Program-made: the position numbers and the translations under genes | Shown: piece by piece, positions 16,841-24,820 of the stretch | Position numbering within the stretch: position 1 is the first letter of the stretch | Layout: each line of letters opens with the position of its first letter | Notes under the pieces: model-generated | Told to the model about the DNA's origin: nothing | What the model saw: only the letters and a program-made list of their open reading frames with translations | The model's database searches: none | Source of the DNA: Tistrella mobilis | GTDB taxonomy: Bacteria; Pseudomonadota; Alphaproteobacteria; Tistrellales; Tistrellaceae | Reading direction: 5' to 3' | DNA: 64,000 nucleotides | Assembly (NCBI RefSeq): GCF_041468085.1 | Contig: NZ_CP121017.1 | Coordinates: 3,781,501 to 3,845,500, forward strand

Positions 16841-17797
16841 ATGGCCGATTTGGGCTTCGATACGGAAGACCGCCTGGAGATGGCGGGGGCAGCGACGGCC
16901 GGCGCCGGGTTCGACGAATGGGTCGATCCGGCGGTGGAAGTGCTGCGCCCGGCCGACCTCCGGCTGCCCTTCGTCTTCGCTTCGCCCCATTCCGGGAGCT
17001 GCTATCCCGACGGCTTCCGGGCATCGTCCAATCTCGATCCGCTGACGCTGCGCAATTCGGAAGATGCGTTCGTCGACCGGCTGTGGGCCGCCGCCCCGGC
17101 GCTGGGGGCGCCGCTGATCCGTGCGCGTTTCCCCAGGGCCTATGTCGACGTCAACCGCGAGCCCTATGAAATCGACCCGCAGATGTTCGCCGACCAGGTG
17201 CCGTCTTTCGTCAACGCCGGTTCACGGCGGGTGATGGGCGGGCTCGGCACCATCGCGCGCGTGGTGACCAACGGCCTGGAGATCTATGGCCGCAAGCTGT
17301 TCTGGGCCGAGGCGGAGCTGCGCATCGCCCGCTACTACTTCCCCTATCATGCGGCGCTGAAGGCGACGATCGACGAGGTGCGCAGCCGGTTCGGCGGCGT
17401 GCTGCTGGTCGATTGCCACTCCATGCCTTCGGTGGGCGGGCCGATGGATCACGATCCGGGCGACCGGCGGGTGGATTTCGTGCTGGGCGACCGTTTCGGT
17501 GCCGCCTGCGCCCCCCGGGTGATCGATGCCGCCCAGCAGATGCTGGAGGGGATGGGCTACAATGTGGCCCGCAACCGGCCCTATGCCGGCGGCTATGTGA
17601 CGGAACATTACGGCCGCCCGGTGACCGGCGTGCACGCCCTGCAGATCGAGATCAACCGCGCTCTTTATATGGATGAGAGCGTGGTCGAGCCGCTGCCGGA
17701 GCTGACGCGGATTGCCGCCGATCTCACCCTGCTGATCGAGACATTGGGTCGCGACAGCGCCCTGCTCGCCGCCCTCGGCGTGGAACGACGAGGCTGA
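16841..17797 (+). CDS. N-formylglutamate amidohydrolase family protein
   Basis: A 318-residue FGase-family enzyme (HutG-like), hydrolysing N-formyl- or N-acyl-amino acids. The family signature is PFVFASPHSGSCYPDGF (about residues 44-60) with the zinc-binding histidine, VDVNREPYE with the arginine and acidic residues, VLLVDCHSMPS with D and H, and HALQIEINRALYMDE near the end. ATG 16841 leaves a 40-residue N-terminal tail before the fold. It is not next to other histidine-degradation genes, so a role in hut is not supported by context. Confidence 0.88.
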   Translation: MADLGFDTEDRLEMAGAATAGAGFDEWVDPAVEVLRPADLRLPFVFASPHSGSCYPDGFRASSNLDPLTLRNSEDAFVDRLWAAAPALGAPLIRARFPRAYVDVNREPYEIDPQMFADQVPSFVNAGSRRVMGGLGTIARVVTNGLEIYGRKLFWAEAELRIARYYFPYHAALKATIDEVRSRFGGVLLVDCHSMPSVGGPMDHDPGDRRVDFVLGDRFGAACAPRVIDAAQQMLEGMGYNVARNRPYAGGYVTEHYGRPVTGVHALQIEINRALYMDESVVEPLPELTRIAADLTLLIETLGRDSALLAALGVERRG

Positions 17798-17933
17798 CCG
17801 CCGCGGTTCGCCGGCCTTTGCCGCCGTCCCGGCACCCCGGCATCCCTTGCGGATGCCCGCTCATGGGTCCGACCGTCGCCCGCGGTCGGCTCCGCTGCCA
17901 GCCTCGACGCATTTCGAAGGGCGCCCCGATCCG

Positions 17934-18509
17934 ATGGCCGTGCTCACCATGCCCAAACCCGATCGTCATCCGCTTCCCCAACCCGGGGTCGTCGTCCGCG
18001 ACGCCACCGAGGCCGACATGGCCCAGGTGCATGCGATCTACAGCTATTATGTCGCCAACACCACGGTCAGCTTCGAACTGGTGGCGCCGGATCTGAACGA
18101 GATGCGGGCCCGGCGACTGGCCGCGCTCGATCGCGGCCTGCCCTTTCTGGTCGCGGTGGAAGCGGGCGAGGTGAAGGCCTTCGCCTATGCATCGCCTTTC
18201 CGGATGCGTGCCGCCTATCGGTTCACGGTCGAGAACTCGGTCTATGTCGGCCGTGGCCAGACCGGGCGGGGCCTGGGACGGGCCGTGCTGGCCGAACTGG
18301 TCCGGCGCTGCACGGCGGCGGGTTTCCGGCAGATGGTGGCGGTGATCGGCCATCCGGGCAACCCCGCCTCGTTGGCCCTGCATCAGGGGCTGGGCTTCAC
18401 CCATGCGGGCGAATTCAAGGCGATCGGCTACAAATTCGGCCGCTGGATCGACGCGATCATGCTGCAGCGCAGCCTGGGCGAAGGATCTTCTACCGCACCG
18501 GAAGATTGA
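17934..18509 (+). CDS. GNAT N-acetyltransferase, phosphinothricin-acetyltransferase-like
   Basis: A 191-residue acetyltransferase. The opening VVVRDATEADMAQVHAIYSY and the TTVSFELVAPDLNEM stretch match the Pat/YncA branch, and GRGQTGRGLGRAVLAELV (about residues 105-122) is the acetyl-CoA pyrophosphate loop, followed by GHPGNPASLALHQGLGF. Substrates in this branch are phosphinothricin, methionine derivatives or other small amines. ATG 17934 is the best-spaced start after GAAGG; ATG 17853 is an alternative that adds 27 residues. Confidence 0.85.
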   Translation: MAVLTMPKPDRHPLPQPGVVVRDATEADMAQVHAIYSYYVANTTVSFELVAPDLNEMRARRLAALDRGLPFLVAVEAGEVKAFAYASPFRMRAAYRFTVENSVYVGRGQTGRGLGRAVLAELVRRCTAAGFRQMVAVIGHPGNPASLALHQGLGFTHAGEFKAIGYKFGRWIDAIMLQRSLGEGSSTAPED

Positions 18510-18630
18510 GCGCCTTTCTCAACCCCTAATTCGTTTCACTTGAAACTTTCCCGGCTTGAAAAAGCCGCGGGACGCACGCAGACTCCCCCTCAAACGCTCC
18601 CTTCAACGGTGCGACGAGGATTTTGCGACC

Positions 18631-19479
18631 ATGACCAAGGGGTATCGCGACCACGCGGCAGAGATCCGGGACGACTTCACCAGGGATCAGCATTGGGAGA
18701 AGCTGACCCAGGAGGAGCACGCGATCTGGCGCTTCCTGTTCGAGCGCCAGGCCCGGATCCTGCGGAACCGGGCCGTTCCGGCCTTTATTGACGGGCTTTC
18801 GGGCCTGGGCATCGCGGCCGACGGGGTGCCGGAATTCGAGCGCCTGTCCGACGTTCTGGAAAAGACCACCGGCTGGCGGATCGTCTGCGTACCGGGGCTG
18901 GTGCCGGATGATGTTTTCTTCCGGCACCTGTCGGAACGCCGCTTCCCTTCGACCAGCTTCATCCGCACCCGCGAGCAGCTGGACTATCTGCAGGAACCGG
19001 ACGTCTTCCACGACATCTACGGCCACGTACCGCTGCTGATGAACCCGGTTTTTGCCGATTACATGCAGGCCTATGGTCAGGCAGGACTTCGCGCCGATGC
19101 CCGCCACTGCCTGCACAATCTGGCGCGGCTCTACTGGTACACGGTGGAGTTCGGGCTGATCGCCACGGATGACGGCCTGCGCATCTACGGATCGGGCATT
19201 GCGTCGTCGAAGGGGGAATCGATCTATGCGCTGGAGGACCGGCGCCCCAATCGGCTGGGCTTCGACCTGCGACGGGTGATGCGCACCCGCTATCGCATCG
19301 ACGATTTCCAGGAGACCTATTTCGTCATCCGATCCTTCGAAGAGCTGTTCGAAGAGACCGCGCAGGACTTCCAGCCGATCTATGACGAGATAGCCAGCGC
19401 TACCGACTATGCCCCCGGCGACGTCCTGCCCGAGGACCGGCTTTACCAGCCCAACCCGCCGGGCGCCGAAGCCGCCTGA
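18631..19479 (+). CDS. phhA: Phenylalanine 4-monooxygenase
   Basis: A 282-residue pterin-dependent, non-haem iron hydroxylase converting phenylalanine to tyrosine. The iron ligands are visible: two histidines in DVFHDIYGHVPLL (about residues 126-138) and a glutamate in YWYTVEFGLI. Length matches the monodomain bacterial enzyme (no ACT domain). GAGGA stands 10 bases before ATG 18631. No pterin-carbinolamine dehydratase or aminotransferase is next to it. The gene lies immediately before the small-RNA array on the opposite strand. Confidence 0.95.
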   Translation: MTKGYRDHAAEIRDDFTRDQHWEKLTQEEHAIWRFLFERQARILRNRAVPAFIDGLSGLGIAADGVPEFERLSDVLEKTTGWRIVCVPGLVPDDVFFRHLSERRFPSTSFIRTREQLDYLQEPDVFHDIYGHVPLLMNPVFADYMQAYGQAGLRADARHCLHNLARLYWYTVEFGLIATDDGLRIYGSGIASSKGESIYALEDRRPNRLGFDLRRVMRTRYRIDDFQETYFVIRSFEELFEETAQDFQPIYDEIASATDYAPGDVLPEDRLYQPNPPGAEAA

Positions 19480-19596
19480 CCATCCGTCGATCGGCCGCTC
19501 TTCACCCCGCCATTCCCTGAATGGCGGGGTTTTGCATGAGCATTTTTCGCAGATGCAGCACGAATCAGAGAGCCTGGCCGCGGTGCTGATCCGGAC

Positions 19597-19697
19597 AAAA
19601 AAAAGGCCGTATCAGCAATCTGATACGGCCCAAGTCTAGGGAGGAAACGCCCAAGAAGATGGGCAGCATCACCAGACGCACAGCGTCTTATGACGCA
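19597..19697 (-). ncRNA. Tandem small RNA copy 1 (suhB/MmgR-alpha-r8-like)
   Basis: A minus-strand RNA of about 100 nt predicted from a promoter at its 5' side and an intrinsic terminator at its 3' side. From 5' to 3' it has a hairpin AGACGC/GCGTCT, a conserved hairpin GCCCA/TGGGC, an unpaired CGTTTCCTCCCTAGACTT, and a terminator with an 11-base-pair stem (GGCCGTATCAG/CTGATACGGCC) followed by eight T. The same layout recurs twice in the next 500 bases with compensating stem changes. The unpaired TCCTCCC core is anti-Shine-Dalgarno, as in alphaproteobacterial MmgR/suhB RNAs; that family name is recalled, not searched. Confidence 0.8.
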
Positions 19698-19703
19698 TTG
19701 CAA

Positions 19704-19732
19704 TATATACGCTGCGACGCAGCAGAGGTCAA
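19704..19732 (-). promoter_or_regulatory. Promoter of small RNA copy 1
   Basis: Minus strand TTGACC, 17 bases, then TATATA, with the predicted start about seven bases on. The same two boxes at the same spacing precede copies 2 and 3. Confidence 0.7.
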
Positions 19733-19827
19733 GAGGGGAACTGTAATCGGTTTCATACCCGTTATATGGGTATTCGCGTGTGCAAAATCTGACAACGGAC
19801 CCATCCCGCAACGCAGCATCCGGCCAC

Positions 19828-19925
19828 AAAAAAAAGGCCGTACCAGCAATCGGTACGGCCCAAAGTCTAGGGAGGAAACGCCCAAAACTGGGCTGCAACA
19901 GCGGCGCCGCCAAGCGCCCGTTACA
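19828..19925 (-). ncRNA. Tandem small RNA copy 2
   Basis: Second copy, about 98 nt. It keeps the GCCCA/TGGGC hairpin (loop GTTT), the invariant CGTTTCCTCCCTAGACTT and the terminator, whose stem is now GGCCGTACC/GGTACGGCC before eight T. The T-C/G-A pair of copy 1 is replaced here by C-C/G-G, a covariation that argues for selection on RNA structure. The 5' third differs from copies 1 and 3 and is very GC-rich (GGCGGCGCC). Confidence 0.8.
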
Positions 19926-19931
19926 GGTATG

Positions 19932-19960
19932 AAGATACGTTGCGCCGCACAAACGGTCAA
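19932..19960 (-). promoter_or_regulatory. Promoter of small RNA copy 2
   Basis: Minus strand TTGACC, 17 bases, TATCTT. The -10 is weaker than that of copies 1 and 3. Confidence 0.65.
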
Positions 19961-20111
19961 GGCCCCGTCGGGCAGAATGGACAAAAAAATCCGAAGAGGT
20001 CCAGGAATTCCGCGGAGTTATGCCGGCGCCGCATGCTCTGCATGCCGGTTGAGCATCTGTGCAGATGCAGCACGAACATCTTCCAGCCTGTTACGCGTCT
20101 GATGCCGCCGT

Positions 20112-20215
20112 AAAAAAAAGGCCGCGCCAGCAAACTGACACGGCCCTAAGTCTAGGGAGGAAACGCCCAAGGATCTGGGCAACGGCCGCGAACGCCGGAG
20201 CGTTCACCTGCCGCG
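20112..20215 (-). ncRNA. Tandem small RNA copy 3
   Basis: Third copy, about 104 nt. It has a 5' hairpin GAACGC/GCGTTC, the GCCCA/TGGGC hairpin (loop GATCCT), the invariant TTTCCTCCCTAGACTT, and a terminator stem GGCCGTGTC/GGCGCGGCC that keeps pairing through two G-U wobbles, then eight T. It lies divergent from the lytic transglycosylase gene. Confidence 0.8.
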
Positions 20216-20221
20216 CTGCAA

Positions 20222-20250
20222 CATATAGAGGGTGCCCGAGAATGAGGCAA
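20222..20250 (-). promoter_or_regulatory. Promoter of small RNA copy 3
   Basis: Minus strand TTGCCT, 17 bases, TATATG. The -35 differs from TTGACC of copies 1 and 2, so the copies may be expressed at different levels. Confidence 0.6.
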
Positions 20251-20319
20251 GAGAATTTCATGCCTTGATAATGAGCAACAGCTCTGCGGCAGCTCCGCAG
20301 CATTTGGCATGAGATTTGA

Positions 20320-21291
20320 ATGACCGATGGCCGCACCTGGTCCCTCGAACGCCACCCGGATCCGCAGGCCATGCCCCATACCCCCCGCCCGATGACGTCG
20401 CGCCGCCCCCGCCATTCCGCACGCCGCGGCACGGCACTCGCCACCATGCTTCTGGCGGGACTGGCGGTTTTCCTGGCATCCGGCCCGGCCAGGGCCGGCG
20501 GCGACCCCGACGGAAACGCCCGGGACTGGACCGTGTGCGATCAGGCGATCTCGGCGGCGGAAACCCGCCACGGCCTGCCCGACGGACTTCTGGCGGCGAT
20601 CGCACTGGCGGAATCGGGACGCTGGAGCAAAGAGCGCTCGGCAAGAACTGCCTGGCCCTGGACCATCTATGCCGAGGGCCGCGGCCGCTACCTGCCGAGC
20701 AAGGCGGCTGCCCTGGCGGAAATCCGGAGCCTGCGCGCCAAAGGGGTCCGGAATATCGACATCGGCTGCATGCAGGTGAACTTCCACTTCCATGGCGAGC
20801 AGTTCGACGACATCACCCAGATGATCGATCCCGCCTACAATGCCGACTATGCCGCCCGCTTCCTGAAAGATCTGCAGGGCGAGACCGCGACCTGGACCGA
20901 GGCGGTCGGCTTCTATCACAGCCGCACGCCCTCCAACTCTAAGCCCTATCGCAACCGGGTGCTGGATTTCTGGCTGGAGCGCAACGGCCATGCGCCGACC
21001 GGTTCCGCCTCGGGCAAGCGCACGCCGGCGATCACGACCGCCGCCGAGGATGCCGCGCAGCGCCAGGCACCGGCGGCTGACGAGACGCAGCTTGCCGCCG
21101 CCGATCCCGCCCCCGAAGACGCAAGCCCTGGCGCAATCACGCCGCAGCCGGCAGCACGGGTGCACATGCCGTCGGCCGCCCGCGGCGCCACGCTCGGCCC
21201 CGTCACCAGTTCGACCCGCGGGGTCTATCGCGCCCCCAGCGGCCAGGTTCTGCGCATGATGCGCCCCAGCGGCAGCATCGGGCTGAACTGA
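20320..21291 (+). CDS. Lytic transglycosylase-like SLT-domain protein
   Basis: A 323-residue protein with a long basic N-terminus and a hydrophobic signal segment (TMLLAGLAVFLASGPARA, about residues 42-59), so it is probably periplasmic. The SLT fold follows: GLLAAIALAESGRW carries the catalytic glutamate, NIDIGCMQVNFHFHG is the second motif, and AADYAARFL-type NADYAARFLKDL the third. It would cleave peptidoglycan. The C-terminal 100 residues are Ala/Pro/Thr-rich and probably disordered. In-frame ATGs at 20371 and 20392 are possible starts; GAGA five bases before 20320 slightly favours the first. Confidence 0.82.
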   Translation: MTDGRTWSLERHPDPQAMPHTPRPMTSRRPRHSARRGTALATMLLAGLAVFLASGPARAGGDPDGNARDWTVCDQAISAAETRHGLPDGLLAAIALAESGRWSKERSARTAWPWTIYAEGRGRYLPSKAAALAEIRSLRAKGVRNIDIGCMQVNFHFHGEQFDDITQMIDPAYNADYAARFLKDLQGETATWTEAVGFYHSRTPSNSKPYRNRVLDFWLERNGHAPTGSASGKRTPAITTAAEDAAQRQAPAADETQLAAADPAPEDASPGAITPQPAARVHMPSAARGATLGPVTSSTRGVYRAPSGQVLRMMRPSGSIGLN

Positions 21292-21303
21292 TCTGCCCGC
21301 ATG

Positions 21304-21337
21304 AAAAAACCCGCACCCGCCGGACGGCAGGTGCGGG
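21304..21337 (-). terminator. Rho-independent terminator of rpoH
   Basis: Stem CCCGCACC/GGTGCGGG with a short inner stem, followed on the minus strand by six T. It lies 28 bases past the rpoH stop. Confidence 0.8.
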
Positions 21338-21364
21338 CGCATCCCCGCGGCGGACGCTGCCGGA

Positions 21365-22312
21365 TCAGTTCGGCTGGGTGCTGCCGCGCAGCTGACGATG
21401 GCCGCCGGCCGCACGGGCGGCGATCATCTGATCCTCGTTGACGACGCCGTCGGCGATGGCCAGTTCAAGCGTCTTCTTCTGCACCTTCTCGAAGGCCCTC
21501 ACCTCGATCTGCCGCACCCGCTCGCGGCTGATGCCGTAGACCTGGGCCAGATCCTCCAGCGTCGCGGCCGGTTCCTTCAGGCAGCGCTCGGTGAAGATGT
21601 GGCGCTCGCGCTCGTTCAGGTCTTCCAGCGCCGACTGCATCAGCCCCATGCGCTTGGACTGCTCCTCGTCCTCGGCAACCGTGGTCTCCTGGCTGGGCCG
21701 GCTGTCGGTCAGCCAGTCCTGCCATTCGGCGTCGCCCTCGGCCGAGACCGGTGCGTTCAGCGACTGGTCGGGGCCGGCGAAGCGGCGGTTCATCTCCACC
21801 ACCTCGTGCTCGCCGACATCCAGCTCGGTCGCGATCTTCTTCACCACCTCGGGCGGCAGGTCGCCGGCCTCGATGGCGTTCATCTGATTCTTCAGCCGGC
21901 GCAGGTTGAAGAACAGCTTCTTCTGGGCAGCGGTGGTCCCCATCTTCACCAGCGACCACGAGCGCAGGATGAACTCCTGGATCGAGGCGCGGACCCACCA
22001 CATGGCATAGGTCGACAGCCGGAAGCCGCGGTCGGGATCGAAGCGCTTGACCGCCTGCATCAGGCCGACATTGCCTTCGGCAATGACGTCCTCCAGCGGC
22101 AGGCCATAGCCACGATAGCCCAGCGCGATCTTGGCGACGAGACGCAGATGGCTGGTGATCAGCCGGCGCGCCGCGTCGGCATCGGCATGGTCCCGCCACC
22201 GGCAGGCGAGCATGAACTCTTCGTCGGCAGTCAGGATCGGGTACTTCTGAATCTCGTTCAGATAGGTCGACAGATTGCTGCCGCCCGTCATGGCGGGAAG
22301 TTGAGCGACCAA
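21365..22312 (-). CDS. rpoH: RNA polymerase heat-shock sigma factor RpoH (sigma32)
   Basis: A 315-residue sigma factor. Region 2 includes SHLRLVAKIALGYRGYGLP, EGNVGLMQAVKRFDPDRG and YAMWWVRASIQEFILRSWS; the RpoH box follows as MGTTAAQKKLFFNLRRLK; region 4 is ERERHIFTERCL with the helix-turn-helix LAQVYGISRERVRQIEVRA. It directs transcription of heat-shock genes. A TTG start at 22312 is chosen because GGAG sits six bases upstream; the first in-frame ATG (22291) is seven codons later with no such site, and it is also acceptable. Alphaproteobacteria often hold several RpoH paralogues, so this may be one of them. Confidence 0.93.
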   Translation of the reverse strand: MVAQLPAMTGGSNLSTYLNEIQKYPILTADEEFMLACRWRDHADADAARRLITSHLRLVAKIALGYRGYGLPLEDVIAEGNVGLMQAVKRFDPDRGFRLSTYAMWWVRASIQEFILRSWSLVKMGTTAAQKKLFFNLRRLKNQMNAIEAGDLPPEVVKKIATELDVGEHEVVEMNRRFAGPDQSLNAPVSAEGDAEWQDWLTDSRPSQETTVAEDEEQSKRMGLMQSALEDLNERERHIFTERCLKEPAATLEDLAQVYGISRERVRQIEVRAFEKVQKKTLELAIADGVVNEDQMIAARAAGGHRQLRGSTQPN

Positions 22313-22793
22313 GACCTTCTCCTTTCGTCGTCGAGACCGAAATGCGGCCGGACCCGGCGGTCGGCATCCGGACGGCATGTATCACGTCAAAATGGGGTGT
22401 CGCGAAGGCAAGGGCAAGGGACCCGCCCGTGACCGTTGCATGTCTGACCATGGGCGGAGCCGGGTTCGTCGGCGCTGCATCCATCCGGCTCACCGACGGC
22501 GTAGAGAGGTCGAGGGTGCGCACCCGTCCCCTCGCGGACCATGCGGTGTGTTGCCGCGCCCCCTGTCGCCACGCCCCCTGTTTGCGGGGGATGGGGTGGC
22601 ACGCGACTTGCGCTATCAGCCTGATCAATGCCGGACATGGCTGGTGGGGCCGGATTTCTGCAGCCCGCCTCGCGGAATGCGAAGCGTATCGCAGCGATCG
22701 TTGCAAGTTGCGTCTCGACGGGGGGAGGCGCGACACCCGCCGCCATCCGCCTGCCCGCAGTCCGGGGTTCTGCCCTTGAAAGACGAGATACCG
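22313..22793. other. 480-base intergenic stretch between rpoH and the Fis-type regulator
   Basis: Divergent promoters are expected here. I looked for a ROSE-type thermosensor hairpin or a second RNA gene and found nothing convincing; TTTTGACG near 22389 on the minus strand is the only -35-like element and has no clear partner. Open frames across it are antisense or extended forms of neighbours. Confidence 0.4.
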
Positions 22794-23378
22794 ATGAACC
22801 GTATGTCACCTGTCACCGATCGCCGCCCCGCCCTGCTGCTCGTCGGCCGTGGCGACAGCTTTCCGGTGTTCGATCAGGCCTCGGGTTCCCTGATGCGAAT
22901 GCCGCGCACGGCCGTACCCGATGCGCAGCGCGCGCTTGCCGCCATCCGGGTCTCCCATCCCCCTGTGGTGATCGTGGGGCGCTTCGACGACATGCCCCGC
23001 GCGGGGCTGATCCAGCGGCTGATCGCCATCGTTCCGGACATCCGGCCGATCTTCGTGCGGCTGCCCGAGGATGACGACGAGGTGGTGGTTGGCGCCATGC
23101 GGGCCGGCGCCATCGACGTGGTGCCACAGGATGCCTCGCCCGGGCGGATCGCCCATGCAGTGACCATGGCCATGACCTGGCGGGCCGGATCCCTCGCCCT
23201 GCCCGAGGACGATCCGGCACAGCTGATCCGGCCACTGGACGACGTGATCGACGAGACGATCGAACGCGCGATCCTGCTCTGCCAGGGCAACGTTACCCGG
23301 GCCGCCCAACTGCTGGGCATCAGCAGCTCCACCATCTATCGGCGCCGGGAGCGCAGGGCCGGCGCCGAGGGCGATTGA
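22794..23378 (+). CDS. Degenerate receiver-like domain with Fis-type helix-turn-helix
   Basis: A 194-residue cytoplasmic protein. Residues about 8-130 follow the alpha/beta order of a response-regulator receiver (PPVVIVGRFDDMPRAGLIQR and later AGAIDVVPQDASPGRI), but the position that normally carries the phosphorylated aspartate, three before M-P, is phenylalanine, and the usual K-P near the end is P-Q. Residues about 150-190 are a Fis-family helix-turn-helix (ILLCQGNVTRAAQLLGISSS, then TIYRRR). No sigma54-activating AAA domain lies between. It may be a phosphorylation-independent DNA-binding protein. No kinase is adjacent. Confidence 0.75.
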   Translation: MNRMSPVTDRRPALLLVGRGDSFPVFDQASGSLMRMPRTAVPDAQRALAAIRVSHPPVVIVGRFDDMPRAGLIQRLIAIVPDIRPIFVRLPEDDDEVVVGAMRAGAIDVVPQDASPGRIAHAVTMAMTWRAGSLALPEDDPAQLIRPLDDVIDETIERAILLCQGNVTRAAQLLGISSSTIYRRRERRAGAEGD

Positions 23379-23388
23379 CCGGCCCCCG

Positions 23389-24588
23389 TCAGCCGAGGGC
23401 GGCCATCGCCATGCCGGCGGCAGCCGCCGCCGGCACCAGCGCCCAGACCGGCAGCCGCCAGACCAGCAGCGCCAGCAGGACCAGAATGGCGAGCGCGGCG
23501 TCCCGCGGGCCCGACACGGCCGTGACGAAGACCGGATCGTAGAGCGCTGCCGCAAGCAGCCCCAGCACCGCGGCATTGACCCCGGCCACCGCCCGCCGGG
23601 CCCCCGGATGGCCGGCGATACGGTCCCAGAAGGGCAGCGCGGCCACCACCAGCAAAGCTGCCGGCACGAAGATCGCGATCAGGGCGATGACCCCCGCCAG
23701 CCATCCCGGCAGTCCGCCCCAGCTGCCGGCCGCCCCCAGAAAGGCCGAGAAGGTGAACAGCGGCCCCGGCACCGCCTGCGCCAGGCCATAGCCGGCCAGG
23801 AAGGCTTGCCCGTCGACATGGCCGCCGGTTTCCGCGGCCAGCAGCGGCAGAACCACATGGCCACCGCCGAAAACCAGACTGCCGGCCCGGTACATGCCGT
23901 CGACCAGGCGGCCGGTTGCATCACCCGTTGCCGCCCAGAGCGGCAGCAGGACCAGGCCGGCCAGAAAGATCAGCAGTGCTGCCGCGCCGGTCCGCCGCAG
24001 CGGGCGTCGGCCGACGGGGACCGCGGTGGCGGGCGCCGCAGGCGGATTCAGAAGCAGAGCGGCCAGAAGCCCGATCAGGATGGCACCAAGCTGCCCGACC
24101 ACCCCGGGCAGGGTCAGGGCGACCACGGCCGCGAGGGCGGCCACGCTTCGCCGGGCGCGATCGGGCGCCAGATTACCCGCCATGCCGGCCACCGCCTGAA
24201 CCACCACGGCCAGTGCCGCGATCTTGAGCCCGGTTGTCAGCCCGTCCGGCAGCTGCCCCGCCCGGGCACCGGCACCGATCGCAAGCCCGGCCAGGATCAT
24301 CAGCAGGGCCGACGGCAGGGTGAAGCCGGCCCAGGCGGCGGCGGCCCCGGCCCAGCCGGCACGGCCGAAGCCGAGGGCGATGCCGACCTGGCTGCTCGCA
24401 GGCCCCGGCAGAAACTGGCACAGCGCCACGATCCGCGCATAGGCCTCGTCATCCAGCCAGCCGCGACGGGCGACGAATTCCGTGCGGAAAAAGCCCAGAT
24501 GCGCCACAGGCCCGCCGAAGGCGGTGACGCCAAGCTTCAGAAAAGCCCGGAAGACCTCGCCCGCACTGCCGTTGCTGCCTGTGCCCAT
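23389..24588 (-). CDS. chrA: Chromate transporter (ChrA, two-domain)
   Basis: A 399-residue inner-membrane protein with two homologous Chromate_transp halves. The first holds FLKLGVTAFGGPVAHLGFFR and QFLPGPASSQVGIALG; the second GSLVFGGGHVVLPLL and LAQAVPGPLFTFSAFLG. The repeated F-G-G-P/G-H and P-G-P motifs define the CHR family, which exports chromate (and may take sulfate). ATG 24588 is preferred; ATG 24612 would add eight residues. It is divergent from the molybdoenzyme gene and convergent with the Fis-type regulator. No chrB regulator is present. Confidence 0.93.
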   Translation of the reverse strand: MGTGSNGSAGEVFRAFLKLGVTAFGGPVAHLGFFRTEFVARRGWLDDEAYARIVALCQFLPGPASSQVGIALGFGRAGWAGAAAAWAGFTLPSALLMILAGLAIGAGARAGQLPDGLTTGLKIAALAVVVQAVAGMAGNLAPDRARRSVAALAAVVALTLPGVVGQLGAILIGLLAALLLNPPAAPATAVPVGRRPLRRTGAAALLIFLAGLVLLPLWAATGDATGRLVDGMYRAGSLVFGGGHVVLPLLAAETGGHVDGQAFLAGYGLAQAVPGPLFTFSAFLGAAGSWGGLPGWLAGVIALIAIFVPAALLVVAALPFWDRIAGHPGARRAVAGVNAAVLGLLAAALYDPVFVTAVSGPRDAALAILVLLALLVWRLPVWALVPAAAAAGMAMAALG

Positions 24589-24820
24589 TACCCGCCCCCT
24601 CGCCGCCGTCATCCGCGGCGACGATATCGTTCGACCTCGCGCCCGGGCAATGCCGGTCGCGGGCGTCATGAAATCATCATGATCGCCGGGCGACACCTGA
24701 AAACCCTGCCCCTGGTTCCGCGACGTGGACCCCGGCACCGGCAGCATTGCGCCGCCGCGCCGGGATCGGCTACCGTTCCGGAGTGACCCGCCGGACAGAT
24801 ACGTCAGGGAAGACCGCCCC

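Noticed and set aside
19443-20102. Open frames of 98-169 codons through the small-RNA array
   Set aside because: They cross promoters and terminators of the three RNAs, repeat parts of themselves because the RNAs are repeated, and have no start signals or family resemblance.
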